From: Burkholderiales bacterium
GTDB taxonomy: Bacteria > Pseudomonadota > Gammaproteobacteria > Burkholderiales > Burkholderiaceae_D
Length of the DNA: 8,659 nt
NCBI GenBank assembly: GCA_028868455.1
Contig: JAGWUK010000093.1
Span: forward strand, 1-8,659
Direction of reading: 5' to 3'
The first letter of the stretch is position 1; every line of letters starts with the position of its first letter. The notes beneath the pieces were generated by a model. The model ran no database searches and had not been told where the DNA came from. It saw only the letters and a program-made list of their open reading frames with translations. Positions 1-5,832 of the stretch are shown in pieces. Position numbers and translations under genes: made by a program.

Positions 1-1
1 G

Positions 2-766
2 ATCGTCAGTTTCCTTAGTTGGAGGGCGATCTTTTTATTGCTTTTTGCTTATTCTGTATTGTTGTGGTGGGCTTGCTTTAAATACTTGCCGGAATCACTT
101 CCTGCAAGCAAACGTCAAGGTTTTAGTGCGAAATTTTTATGGGATAGCTACAAAAAAGTCTTTCAATCGCCTTTGTTTCATTTAAAGGCAGGAACTATCG
201 CATTCAATTTTGCCGGAATGTTTTTATATGTTTCGGCTGCACCTGCATTTATTACCCAGCATCTGAAGCTGCGCCCGGATCAGTTTGGCTGGCAGTTTGT
301 TCCATCGGTCGCCGGGATTTTTTTAGGTGCGCTCGCGGCAAACCGACTGGCGGGGAAAATTTCAGTGTGGAAACAAGTCAGTATCGGCTTTTGCTTTTTG
401 CTGGGTGCTTCTGTTTTTAACGTGGTTTACCATTTTTTCTTTCCGCCATCTTTATTCTGGTCTGTTGCGCCCTTATTTTTTTATACTTTTGGCATGTCTT
501 TGGTGGCTCCTGGGGCTACTTTGCTGGTTCTGGACTTGTTTCCGACTATCCGTGGTGTCGTTGCGTCATGCCAATCGGCAGCCATGACTTTTTTGGGCGC
601 CATGATTGCAGGTATCGCGGCGCCAGCCTTGGATCATTCTGTTTTGACGCTTGCATTGGGGCAATTCGCCTGTGCTTTGATTGGCGCAATTTTGTGGTAT
701 AGCGGCAGAGCTTACTGGCGCGCTATGACAAATCAGAGTCAAAACGCGTGGGAAACCATCGGTTGA
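2..766 (+). CDS. Bcr/CflA-type MFS drug efflux transporter, C-terminal part (5' truncated by window edge)
   Basis: The reading frame is open from the first bases of the window, so the start codon lies upstream and about 254 residues of an expected ~400 remain. The visible part begins in the last helix of the N-terminal half (FLSWRAIF, a Bcr/CflA-like motif) and passes through the basic cytoplasmic linker after LPESLPASKRQ. It then shows about six hydrophobic helices of the C-terminal half, including the family-like stretch GMFLYVSAAPAFI followed by FGWQF. Members of this family are inner-membrane proton-coupled exporters of drugs or small metabolites; the substrate cannot be read from sequence. 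A TTG at 38 could be mistaken for a start, but coding similarity continues upstream of it. No convincing terminator follows the TGA. The MFS assignment is firm and the Bcr/CflA subgroup is likely. Confidence 0.85.
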   Translation: MVSFLSWRAIFLLLFAYSVLLWWACFKYLPESLPASKRQGFSAKFLWDSYKKVFQSPLFHLKAGTIAFNFAGMFLYVSAAPAFITQHLKLRPDQFGWQFVPSVAGIFLGALAANRLAGKISVWKQVSIGFCFLLGASVFNVVYHFFFPPSLFWSVAPLFFYTFGMSLVAPGATLLVLDLFPTIRGVVASCQSAAMTFLGAMIAGIAAPALDHSVLTLALGQFACALIGAILWYSGRAYWRAMTNQSQNAWETIG

Positions 767-1116
767 AAAAAATCAATATTACTTCTTGAAAAAGCATTAA
801 TCACCCTCACGTGCATGGTGCTGTGCAGCATTGTCAAAAAGTGACTATAATGCGTCGCATTCAGCAAATTGCACTTTGGAAACTGCATGCAAAAAGATAA
901 AGATACACACCTGTCTTTTTGATGCAACACCTTACAAAGTCAAGATTGGCAAGCATCCTGATTTCATCAAGCTGTCACTTTTCGCAGGTATCGTGACACT
1001 TGTCATTGGGTCATTTTTTTGATCTGAGGCTGAAACTAGACCTGCACTTCCGTTTTTGTCGCGCGTTTTTTCTGTGCTGCAGCAAAAATTTAACATTCAT
1101 TTTTGGATACTAGATA
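767..1116. other. 350-base gene-free stretch between MFS gene and porin
   Basis: No convincing protein gene is present. The stretch holds a consensus -10 box at 846-851 with an inverted repeat just upstream, and a perfect 6-bp stem TGTCAC/GTGACA at 973-978 and 993-998. A second small dyad TGACA-CT-TGTCA lies at 994-1005, followed by a run of seven T at 1014-1020. A frame from TTG 831 to TGA 1022 (63 codons, hydrophobic C-terminus) lacks a ribosome binding site. The stretch is best read as the regulatory region and possible long leader of the porin. A separate small RNA ending near 1020 cannot be excluded. Confidence 0.5.
819..851 (+). promoter_or_regulatory. Candidate promoter: perfect TATAAT with inverted repeat over the -35 position
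   Basis: TATAAT at 846-851 matches the sigma70 -10 consensus exactly. At the usual distance upstream there is no good -35 box. The -35 position (about 823-828) instead lies inside the perfect inverted repeat TGCTG-TG-CAGCA at 819-830. TTGTCA at 831-836 resembles a -35 box but is only 9 bp from the -10. Transcription would start near 858 and leave a leader of about 260 nt before the porin. The arrangement suggests a regulator-dependent promoter, which is inference. Confidence 0.45.
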
Positions 1117-2109
1117 ATGAAAAAATCATTCGTCGCACTCGCTCTGATGGGTGCATTCTCCGGCGCAGCATTCGCGCAATCTTCCGTAACTATGTACGGT
1201 ATCGTCGACATGGGTTTGGTTCGTGAAGACAATGGCTCTGCTGCTGGTGCAAGAACTGCTTTGGATAGTGGTATCCAAAACGGTTCCCGCCTCGGCTTCA
1301 AAGGTACAGAAAATCTGGGCGGCGGTTTGAAAGCAAACTTCGTTCTGGAAATGGGTTTGAATGCAGACACTGGCGCGTCCGGTCAAGGCGCGACTTTTGG
1401 TCGTCAAGCGTATGTCGGTCTGGCTGGTGATTTCGGCTCTGTAAATCTGGGTCGTCAAAAATCTGTAACTTATGACCTCGGCGATGACATCGATCCATTC
1501 CACATCGGCATGGCTGGTGATATAGGCCGTTTGTTCAAAACGACTAACCGTAACAACAATGCAGTAACTTACGCGACAACTAACCTGAGCGGTTTTGTTG
1601 GTACAGTTCAATACGCATTCGGTGAAGTTGCTGGTGATACTGCTGCTAACCGTACAATCGGTTTGTCTGGCAAATACCATGCTGGTCCAGTCATGGCTGC
1701 AATCGCCTACGAAAAAGTTAACGATGCATTGGGTAACGACCTGGCAGGCGGCAAAAAAACTTTGGTTGGTGGTACTTACGATTTCGGCGTTGCTAAAGCG
1801 CATGCCGCATTCGAAACAATCAAAGGTGGTACTTCTGACCAGCGCGTTTGGATGATCGGTACAACAGTACCTTTCGGCCCAGGTGCATTCTTGGCTGACT
1901 ACACACGTGTGACTAACAAAGCGGCTTCAAATGCGGATGGCAATCAATTCGCAGTTGGCTACACATACGACTTGTCCAAGCGTACTGACATCTACACATC
2001 GTTCTCTCGCACTGCCAATGACAGCAATGCAACATATAATCTGGATAAATCGGCAAAAGCCGGTGGAACTGACAAACTGTTCAACGTCGGTATCCGTCAC
2101 AAGTTCTAA
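1117..2109 (+). CDS. General porin, Gram-negative betaproteobacterial type (OmpC-like)
   Basis: This encodes a 330-residue outer-membrane beta-barrel protein that would form trimeric, water-filled channels for small hydrophilic solutes. The N-terminus is a classical Sec signal peptide (two lysines, then a hydrophobic stretch) with a cleavage site after AFA at residue 20. The mature protein begins QSSVTMYGIVDMGL, the hallmark first strand of Burkholderiales porins. The chain alternates amphipathic strands with loops and ends NVGIRHKF, with the terminal phenylalanine recognised by the barrel assembly machinery. A length of 330 is somewhat short for the family. The ATG at 1117 is chosen because it gives the signal peptide directly, although the upstream ribosome binding site (GGA at 1105-1107) is weak. 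The gene stands alone, with a long upstream region and its own terminator. Ion or solute selectivity cannot be inferred. Confidence 0.93.
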   Translation: MKKSFVALALMGAFSGAAFAQSSVTMYGIVDMGLVREDNGSAAGARTALDSGIQNGSRLGFKGTENLGGGLKANFVLEMGLNADTGASGQGATFGRQAYVGLAGDFGSVNLGRQKSVTYDLGDDIDPFHIGMAGDIGRLFKTTNRNNNAVTYATTNLSGFVGTVQYAFGEVAGDTAANRTIGLSGKYHAGPVMAAIAYEKVNDALGNDLAGGKKTLVGGTYDFGVAKAHAAFETIKGGTSDQRVWMIGTTVPFGPGAFLADYTRVTNKAASNADGNQFAVGYTYDLSKRTDIYTSFSRTANDSNATYNLDKSAKAGGTDKLFNVGIRHKF

Positions 2110-2114
2110 TCCTG

Positions 2115-2133
2115 ATCAGGCGCTGTGCCTGAT
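2115..2133 (+). other. Stem-loop between the porin stop codon and its terminator
   Basis: ATCAGGC (2115-2121) and GCCTGAT (2127-2133) form a perfect 7-bp stem with a 5-nt loop, six bases after the porin TAA. No T-run follows, so it is not a terminator by itself. It may protect the mRNA 3' end or act together with the strong hairpin that follows. Confidence 0.5.
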
Positions 2134-2148
2134 ATAAGATAGGAATAA

Positions 2149-2185
2149 AAACAAGGCAGCCGCTCCGGCTGCCTTGTTTGTTTTT
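2149..2185 (+). terminator. Strong intrinsic terminator of the porin gene
   Basis: A perfect 14-bp stem (2149-2162 with 2166-2179), GC-rich in its core, closes a 3-nt CTC loop and is followed by G and five T (2180-2185). This is a textbook Rho-independent terminator 40 bases after the porin stop. The A-rich left flank could also give weaker termination on the opposite strand. Confidence 0.93.
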
Positions 2186-2291
2186 ATGCCATGATGTGGA
2201 AGAATGCGTGTCCCAATGTGCTAAAAAATCCACGGAATGTGTCGCCTATGTGAAGCGGCAAGGTGATTGGCTTCGTGAAAGAGCATATTCC

Positions 2292-2320
2292 TGCATGCAT
2301 GCATATTGGTTTGTTACAAT
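2292..2320 (+). promoter_or_regulatory. Extended -10 promoter with a palindrome over the -35 position
   Basis: TGTTACAAT at 2312-2320 is an extended -10 element (TGn then TACAAT). The start of transcription would be near 2327, giving a leader of only about 23 nt to the ATG at 2350. The -35 position carries no consensus box. It is occupied by the 12-bp perfect palindrome TGCATGCATGCA at 2292-2303. The promoter probably serves the DUF2782-like gene and thrB. The palindrome as an operator is inference. Confidence 0.5.
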
Positions 2321-2349
2321 GCAATCACATTGAGTTGAAAAGTGTAATC

Positions 2350-2793
2350 ATGAAAACTTCGCTGAAAAGCTATATTTCCCCGTTCATTGCTGTGGCTTGT
2401 TACGCATTTGCAAGCTTGGCCATTGCCCAAGCGCCCGCGAAAAGCAAGGTTGATCCGACACCGCCAAAGTTGGAAAAACTGGAAGAAGGTCCCAGTGATC
2501 CAGCATTGACGGCTGGCAAACCTCAACCGCGCAACAAAATTTCTGAAAAACGTAACAATGCTGGCAAAGTAACAGAAGTCGAAGTGAAATCCGGCAAAAG
2601 TAGCTACGTTTTGAAAGCAAACCCTGAAGTTGGAAATGCCCCCAAAGGTACCGTGCAAGGTGACGCCAATCGTGCCGCGCAATGGAAAATTCTCGAGTTC
2701 GGCGGAAAAAAAGAAAGCAAGGAAGTTGAACCAGTACCAGTTCTTCCGCCTGCACCGAAAGCTGGTGCAAAAAGTGCGTCTAATTCAAAATAA
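2350..2793 (+). CDS. DUF2782-like exported protein upstream of thrB
   Basis: This encodes a 147-residue protein of unknown function. Residues 1-26 form a Sec signal peptide (lysines at 2 and 6, a hydrophobic core, likely cleavage after AIA), so the mature protein should be periplasmic. Residues 28-60 are proline- and charge-rich and probably disordered. The core at about 62-118 (KISEKRNNAGKVTEVEVKSG, then SYVLKANPE and the end WKILEF) resembles the DUF2782 proteins that lie beside thrB in Burkholderiales. That assignment is from memory of the family. The tail is rich in Pro, Ala and Lys. The frame stays open upstream to 2263, but the ATG at 2350 is preferred because the signal peptide begins there and the predicted promoter lies at 2312-2320. 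No strong Shine-Dalgarno is visible. Co-transcription with thrB (29-base gap) is likely. Confidence 0.8.
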   Translation: MKTSLKSYISPFIAVACYAFASLAIAQAPAKSKVDPTPPKLEKLEEGPSDPALTAGKPQPRNKISEKRNNAGKVTEVEVKSGKSSYVLKANPEVGNAPKGTVQGDANRAAQWKILEFGGKKESKEVEPVPVLPPAPKAGAKSASNSK

Positions 2794-2822
2794 AATTTTT
2801 ATAGTCTTTTATAAGTCATAAC

Positions 2823-3788
2823 ATGGCAGTTTTTACACCGGTCACGCTAAACGACCTGGATACCTGGATGTTGCAGTTCCCTCTGGGAAAAGCATTGGCA
2901 GTAAAAGGAATCGCGTCAGGCATCGAGAATAGTAATTTTTTTATTACGACGGAATCTGGCGAATATGTCCTGACGATTTTTGAGAACCTGAATTTTGAGC
3001 AGTTGCCATTTTATCTGAAGCTCATGCGGCACCTGGCTGATCATGGTGTTCTTGTTCCCGCACCAATTGCCAATGCAGAGGGGGAACTGGTAACTGCTTT
3101 GCACGGCAAGCCAGCCGCCATCGTCAGCAAGTTAGATGGTACGTCACAAATGTCTCCACAAGCTGTACATTGTGCTGCTGTCGGTGCGATGCTGGCGCGC
3201 ATGCATCTTGCCGCAGCAGATTTTCCTATTCGCCAGCCCAATTTGCGTGGCCTTGAATGGTGGCATGAAACTACGCCAAAGGTATTGCCGTTTTTAACCG
3301 ATGATCTTCAGCATTTATTGCGTGCGGAAGTGCATTTTCAAGATGCATTTGAAAGCACGCCCATTTTCCATCGATTACCAAATGGTCCGATACACGCAGA
3401 CTTATTCAGAAATAATGTCATGTTTGATGGCGAGCGTTTAACCGGATTTTTTGATTTTTACTTTGCCGGTTGCGATACTTGGATTTTTGACATTGCTGTT
3501 ACTGTCAATGACTGGTGCATCGATGTCAGAACCGGGGAGTTGGATCATGCTCGCGTTAAGGCACTTCTTGAATCTTATCAGGATGTAAGGCCATTTACGG
3601 ATGAGGAGCGGGTAGCCTGGCAACCGATGTTGCGAGGGGCGGCACTTCGATTCTGGTTATCCAGACTTTACGATTATTATTTGCCGCGTGACGCCGAGAT
3701 GCTGACTCCCCACGACCCTACACATTTTGAGCGCATTTTACGCCTGCGCGAATCACAACCCGTACCTGCATTGCCACCAAAACGATGA
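2823..3788 (+). CDS. thrB: Homoserine kinase, APH-fold type (ThrB2)
   Basis: The enzyme phosphorylates L-homoserine with ATP to O-phosphohomoserine, the step before threonine synthase, in the cytoplasm. The 321-residue protein belongs to the aminoglycoside-phosphotransferase-like fold rather than the GHMP kinase fold of the E. coli enzyme. N-lobe features are [13 protein letters not shown] (29-41) and YVLTIFE (48-54). The catalytic loop is HADLFRNN (H191, D193, N198), and the metal-binding region is FFDFYFAG with D211 and later D223. The family is typically about 315-330 residues, so the gene is full length. The ATG at 2823 has only a weak ribosome binding site but gives the expected N-terminus [12 protein letters not shown]. 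It follows the DUF2782-like gene closely, and its stop overlaps the start of the next gene (ATGA), so the three probably share a transcript. No threonine-attenuator leader was recognised. Confidence 0.93.
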   Translation: MAVFTPVTLNDLDTWMLQFPLGKALAVKGIASGIENSNFFITTESGEYVLTIFENLNFEQLPFYLKLMRHLADHGVLVPAPIANAEGELVTALHGKPAAIVSKLDGTSQMSPQAVHCAAVGAMLARMHLAAADFPIRQPNLRGLEWWHETTPKVLPFLTDDLQHLLRAEVHFQDAFESTPIFHRLPNGPIHADLFRNNVMFDGERLTGFFDFYFAGCDTWIFDIAVTVNDWCIDVRTGELDHARVKALLESYQDVRPFTDEERVAWQPMLRGAALRFWLSRLYDYYLPRDAEMLTPHDPTHFERILRLRESQPVPALPPKR

Positions 3789-4561
3789 TTGTTCCTAATG
3801 CAATGACCGGTTGGTTATGGGTAAAACAGGGGCTGTCGCTATTTCGCCGTCAGCCCGCCGAAGTTTTGACGCTGTTTTTTTCCTACATGTTCCTCAACAT
3901 GGGAATCGGATTGCTTCCCGTTTTAGGGCAAGTGTTGCCGCTAATTCTTATTCCTGTGTTCTCTATGAGTTTTATGCAGGCTTGTCGCCAGATTGATTTA
4001 GGTGAAAGGGTTTATCCTAATTTGCTTTTGTTCGGATTTCGTTCGCCTGCATTTGTCCGTCTTTTGATGCTTGGTGTGCTGTATCTGATTGCGGCGACGT
4101 TGGCGATTTCCATATCCAGACTGTTTGACGGTGGCGCATTTTGGAATTTCGTAACGAATCAGAAGCCGATTGGTAGCGACGAAACACCAGAATCCGGGCT
4201 GCTATTTGGCATGTTGGTTTCCGGACTGGTCTACTTGCCGGCGTTAATGGGATTTTGGTTTGCTGCACCGCTAATTGCCTGGAAGCAGATGTCATTGCCG
4301 AAAGCATTATTTTATAGCTATTTTTCTGTTTTCAGAGCCGGAAAGGCATTTCTCGTCTATGGATTCGCCTGGATGATGATAGGTATTGTTTTACCTACCA
4401 TCATCAGTTTGATTATCGCCGTTATCGTCGGTAAGGCGACTATTGTGGTGCTGGCAATGATGCCAGTTTCCGCCATTCTGACCGCCGTCATGTACTGCTC
4501 ATTTTTCCCGATTTATTTGCAAATATTCGGAAAGCCCGATGTGGAAGATCAGCCAAGTTGA
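3785..4561 (+). CDS. BPSS1780-type polytopic inner-membrane protein, function unknown
   Basis: This encodes a 258-residue hydrophobic protein with about six membrane segments (roughly residues 25-43, 46-66, 92-112, 140-165, 187-215 and 218-246). It has a short amphipathic N-terminus ([16 protein letters not shown]) and a hydrophilic loop around 115-138. The motif [12 protein letters not shown] near the start, the segment around [10 protein letters not shown] (66-75) and the overall layout match the BPSS1780 family of betaproteobacterial membrane proteins, whose role is not known to me. The start ATG overlaps the thrB stop by four bases, so translation is probably coupled to thrB. A threonine-related transport role would be speculation. 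The 3' end overlaps the end of the convergent OsmC-like gene by 13 bases. Confidence 0.8.
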   Translation: MIVPNAMTGWLWVKQGLSLFRRQPAEVLTLFFSYMFLNMGIGLLPVLGQVLPLILIPVFSMSFMQACRQIDLGERVYPNLLLFGFRSPAFVRLLMLGVLYLIAATLAISISRLFDGGAFWNFVTNQKPIGSDETPESGLLFGMLVSGLVYLPALMGFWFAAPLIAWKQMSLPKALFYSYFSVFRAGKAFLVYGFAWMMIGIVLPTIISLIIAVIVGKATIVVLAMMPVSAILTAVMYCSFFPIYLQIFGKPDVEDQPS

Positions 4562-5004
4562 TCGTGTTCTGATGGAAGATCAATATCTTCGATAATTTCA
4601 AAGCTATGTGTCATTTCGGCAGTTTTTTCTAACATGATAGATGCCGAGCAGTACTTTTCATGCGAAAGCTTAATTGCACGTTCCACCAAATTTGGCTTTA
4701 GGTTGCGACCGCGAACCGTAAAGTGAAAATTGATTTTAGTAAACACCTTCGGTTCAGTCTCAGCGCGTTCAGCAATCAGCTTGACATCGCATCCGCGAAT
4801 ATCTTGTTTGCTTTTTCTTAAAATTAAAACGACGTCATACGCAGAGCATCCCCCTGTTCCTAGTAAGAGCATTTCCATTGGTCTGGGCGCCAAGTTGCGC
4901 CCCCCACCGTCTGGCGCGCCATCCATCAGAACCGCGTGTCCAGAACCGGTCTCCGCCAAAAATGACATGCCTGATAAACCTGTCCATCTTACTGTTGCTT
5001 CCAT
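4549..5004 (-). CDS. OsmC family protein (YhfA-like)
   Basis: This encodes a 151-residue cytoplasmic protein of the OsmC/Ohr superfamily, whose characterised members reduce organic hydroperoxides with a pair of cysteines. Both family cysteines are present: C53 in GGCSAYD and C119 in KYCSAS. C72 is an additional cysteine. The sequence LAPRPMEMLLLGTGGCSAYD (38-57) and the ILRKSKQDI segment resemble the YhfA subgroup rather than Ohr, and that subgroup's substrate is not established. The ATG at 5004 is chosen over an in-frame ATG at 5031. It has a Shine-Dalgarno AGGAG (5014-5010) with a 5-base gap and gives the usual N-terminus MEATVRW, while the upstream ATG has none. The gene is convergent with the BPSS1780-type gene and overlaps its last 13 bases. 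Confidence 0.9.
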   Translation of the reverse strand: MEATVRWTGLSGMSFLAETGSGHAVLMDGAPDGGGRNLAPRPMEMLLLGTGGCSAYDVVLILRKSKQDIRGCDVKLIAERAETEPKVFTKINFHFTVRGRNLKPNLVERAIKLSHEKYCSASIMLEKTAEMTHSFEIIEDIDLPSEHDQLG

Positions 5005-5009
5005 TCTTG

Positions 5010-5014
5010 CTCCT
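5010..5014 (-). promoter_or_regulatory. Ribosome binding site that fixes the OsmC-like start
   Basis: On the minus strand, AGGAG lies five bases before the ATG at 5004-5002. The alternative in-frame ATG nine codons upstream (5031) has no purine-rich site before it. Confidence 0.75.
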
Positions 5015-5040
5015 GTTAATTGCAAATTCATCTATTTAGA

Positions 5041-5067
5041 ATTGTAGCGCAACAATCATTAGTACAA
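5041..5067 (-). promoter_or_regulatory. Weak promoter candidate for the OsmC-like gene
   Basis: Read on the minus strand, TTGTAC (5067-5062) and TACAAT (5046-5041) resemble -35 and -10 boxes, but the 15-bp spacer is short. The -10 box overlaps a small inverted repeat ATTGT/ACAAT (5041-5045 and 5052-5056). The placement about 35-60 bases upstream of the start codon is suitable. This is a suggestion, not a firm call. Confidence 0.3.
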
Positions 5068-5119
5068 TTTTCTCCCTTTCTTCGAATTATCTTGCACTGC
5101 ACAATTTCTTGTTCTATTA

Positions 5120-5148
5120 TTGACTCATCGGTCAGTTAATTTTTTATT
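5120..5148 (+). promoter_or_regulatory. Promoter candidate for a plus-strand small transcript
   Basis: TTGACT (5120-5125) is a good -35 box. At 17 bp distance TTTATT (5143-5148) matches 4 of 6 bases of the -10 consensus. The -35 box is embedded in the dyad TGAC-N6-GTCA (5121-5134), as might be expected of an operator. Transcription would start near 5155 and could end at the terminator at 5202-5228. Confidence 0.35.
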
Positions 5149-5154
5149 TTGCTT

Positions 5155-5228
5155 TGCTAATTACCTGCCTGTCTCCTCCACCTACCCCTTGGTGGATTTA
5201 GCCCGAAGTAAGCACTTCGGGTTTTTTT
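5155..5228 (+). ncRNA. Candidate small RNA with CUCCUCC and CCCC tracts upstream of rplM
   Basis: A perfect intrinsic terminator on the plus strand ends this segment, yet no plus-strand gene lies between the minus-strand OsmC-like gene and rplM. A promoter-like site at 5120-5148 would give an RNA of about 74 nt. It would have an unpaired pyrimidine tract CUCCUCC (5173-5179), a 6-bp hairpin TCCACC/GGTGGA (5177-5182 with 5191-5196) whose 8-nt loop contains CCCC (5185-5188), and the terminator stem. C-rich loops and CUCC tracts are typical of bacterial small RNAs that pair with Shine-Dalgarno sequences. Both ends are inferred and the RNA matches no family I can name. It could also be the attenuated leader of a longer upstream rplM transcript. 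Confidence 0.4.
5202..5228 (+). terminator. Intrinsic terminator with no recognised upstream gene
   Basis: CCCGAAGT (5202-5209) pairs perfectly with ACTTCGGG (5214-5221) around a 4-nt loop and is followed by seven T (5222-5228). It ends plus-strand transcription 30 bases before the rplM promoter -35 box. Its orientation excludes it as the terminator of the minus-strand OsmC-like gene. Confidence 0.88.
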
Positions 5229-5257
5229 ATCCGTCGTGCTTAAAAATTAAACAGTTC

Positions 5258-5286
5258 TTGCACTAAGTCTTTGAAAATACTATAAT
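5258..5286 (+). promoter_or_regulatory. Strong sigma70 promoter of rplM-rpsI
   Basis: TTGCAC (5258-5263) and the perfect -10 TATAAT (5281-5286) are separated by exactly 17 bp. The start would be near 5293, giving a leader of about 100 nt. The strength fits a ribosomal protein operon. An A/T-rich stretch upstream of the -35 (5240-5250) could act as an UP element. Confidence 0.85.
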
Positions 5287-5292
5287 TTCAGG

Positions 5293-5394
5293 CTCTCTAT
5301 TAGTCCAAGAGAGGAAATACAAGGGAGAGACTGCTGAAGTTTATGGCAGGACCACCGCATAGGGCTGTTTTTTTTTAACTTTTTAGGATTCAAC
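5293..5394 (+). promoter_or_regulatory. Structured 5' leader of the rplM-rpsI mRNA
   Basis: The inferred leader begins with a perfect 6-bp stem CTCTCT/AGAGAG (5293-5298 with 5308-5313). A purine-rich stretch and a 4-bp stem CTGC/GCAG (5331-5334 with 5346-5349) follow. A small frame ATG 5343 to TAA 5378 would encode [11 protein letters not shown], and nine consecutive T lie at 5368-5376. The rplM Shine-Dalgarno AGGA is at 5385-5388. In E. coli the rplM-rpsI operon is autoregulated by L13 through its leader. A similar role here is inference, since no specific L13 site was recognised. Confidence 0.5.
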
Positions 5395-5823
5395 ATGAAA
5401 ACCTTTTCCGCTAAGGGCCATGAGGTTCAGCGCGACTGGTTCGTGATTGACGCGACAGATAAAGTACTCGGACGTGTTGCCAGCGAAGTGGCACTCCGTT
5501 TACGCGGCAAGCATAAACCAGAATTTACACCACACGTAGACACGGGCGATTTTATCGTTGTTGTTAACGCAGGCAAACTGCGCGTGACTGGCACTAAAGC
5601 TCTGAACAAAACATACTACCGTCACACTGGTTATCCAGGCGGTATCTATGAAACAAATTTCACGAAAATGCAACAGCGTTTTCCAGGTCGTGCACTCGAG
5701 AAGGCTGTTAAAGGCATGTTGCCTAAAGGCCCACTCGGCTACGCAATGATCAAGAAGCTGAAAGTCTATGCAGATGCAACGCATCCGCACGCAGCTCAGC
5801 AACCACAAGTACTCGACATCTAA
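5395..5823 (+). CDS. rplM: 50S ribosomal protein L13
   Basis: This is a 142-residue primary 23S rRNA-binding protein that acts early in large-subunit assembly. The length equals that of the E. coli protein. Family features are [20 protein letters not shown] (14-33), [17 protein letters not shown] (36-52) and the signature MLPKGPLG (108-115), with the usual end around [12 protein letters not shown]. The ATG has Shine-Dalgarno AGGA with a 6-base gap. The gene heads a two-gene operon with rpsI, nine bases downstream, behind a strong promoter and a leader of about 100 nt. Nothing in the protein is unusual. Confidence 0.98.
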   Translation: MKTFSAKGHEVQRDWFVIDATDKVLGRVASEVALRLRGKHKPEFTPHVDTGDFIVVVNAGKLRVTGTKALNKTYYRHTGYPGGIYETNFTKMQQRFPGRALEKAVKGMLPKGPLGYAMIKKLKVYADATHPHAAQQPQVLDI

Positions 5824-5832
5824 GGATTAGCC

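Noticed and set aside
850..900. 16-codon basic peptide frame starting at the ATG inside TATAATG
   Set aside because: The start codon overlaps the -10 box, so a transcript from that promoter would not include it, and there is no ribosome binding site.
994..1020. Intrinsic terminator ending at the T-run 1014-1020
   Set aside because: Only 4-5 bp dyads can be drawn and none is GC-rich or directly adjacent to the T-run, so it was not listed as a terminator.
1126..1803. Long open frame of about 225 codons on the minus strand inside the porin gene
   Set aside because: It lies antisense to a clear porin with signal peptide and terminal phenylalanine, shows no recognisable protein features, and is explained by the codon bias of the porin.
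2263..2349. Upstream extension of the DUF2782-like gene to a start at 2263
   Set aside because: It would bury the signal peptide 29 residues inside the protein and place the start before the predicted promoter.
4730..5047. Plus-strand open frame of about 105 codons opposite the OsmC-like gene
   Set aside because: It is antisense to the conserved cysteine motifs of the OsmC-like protein and has no ribosome binding site or recognisable domain.
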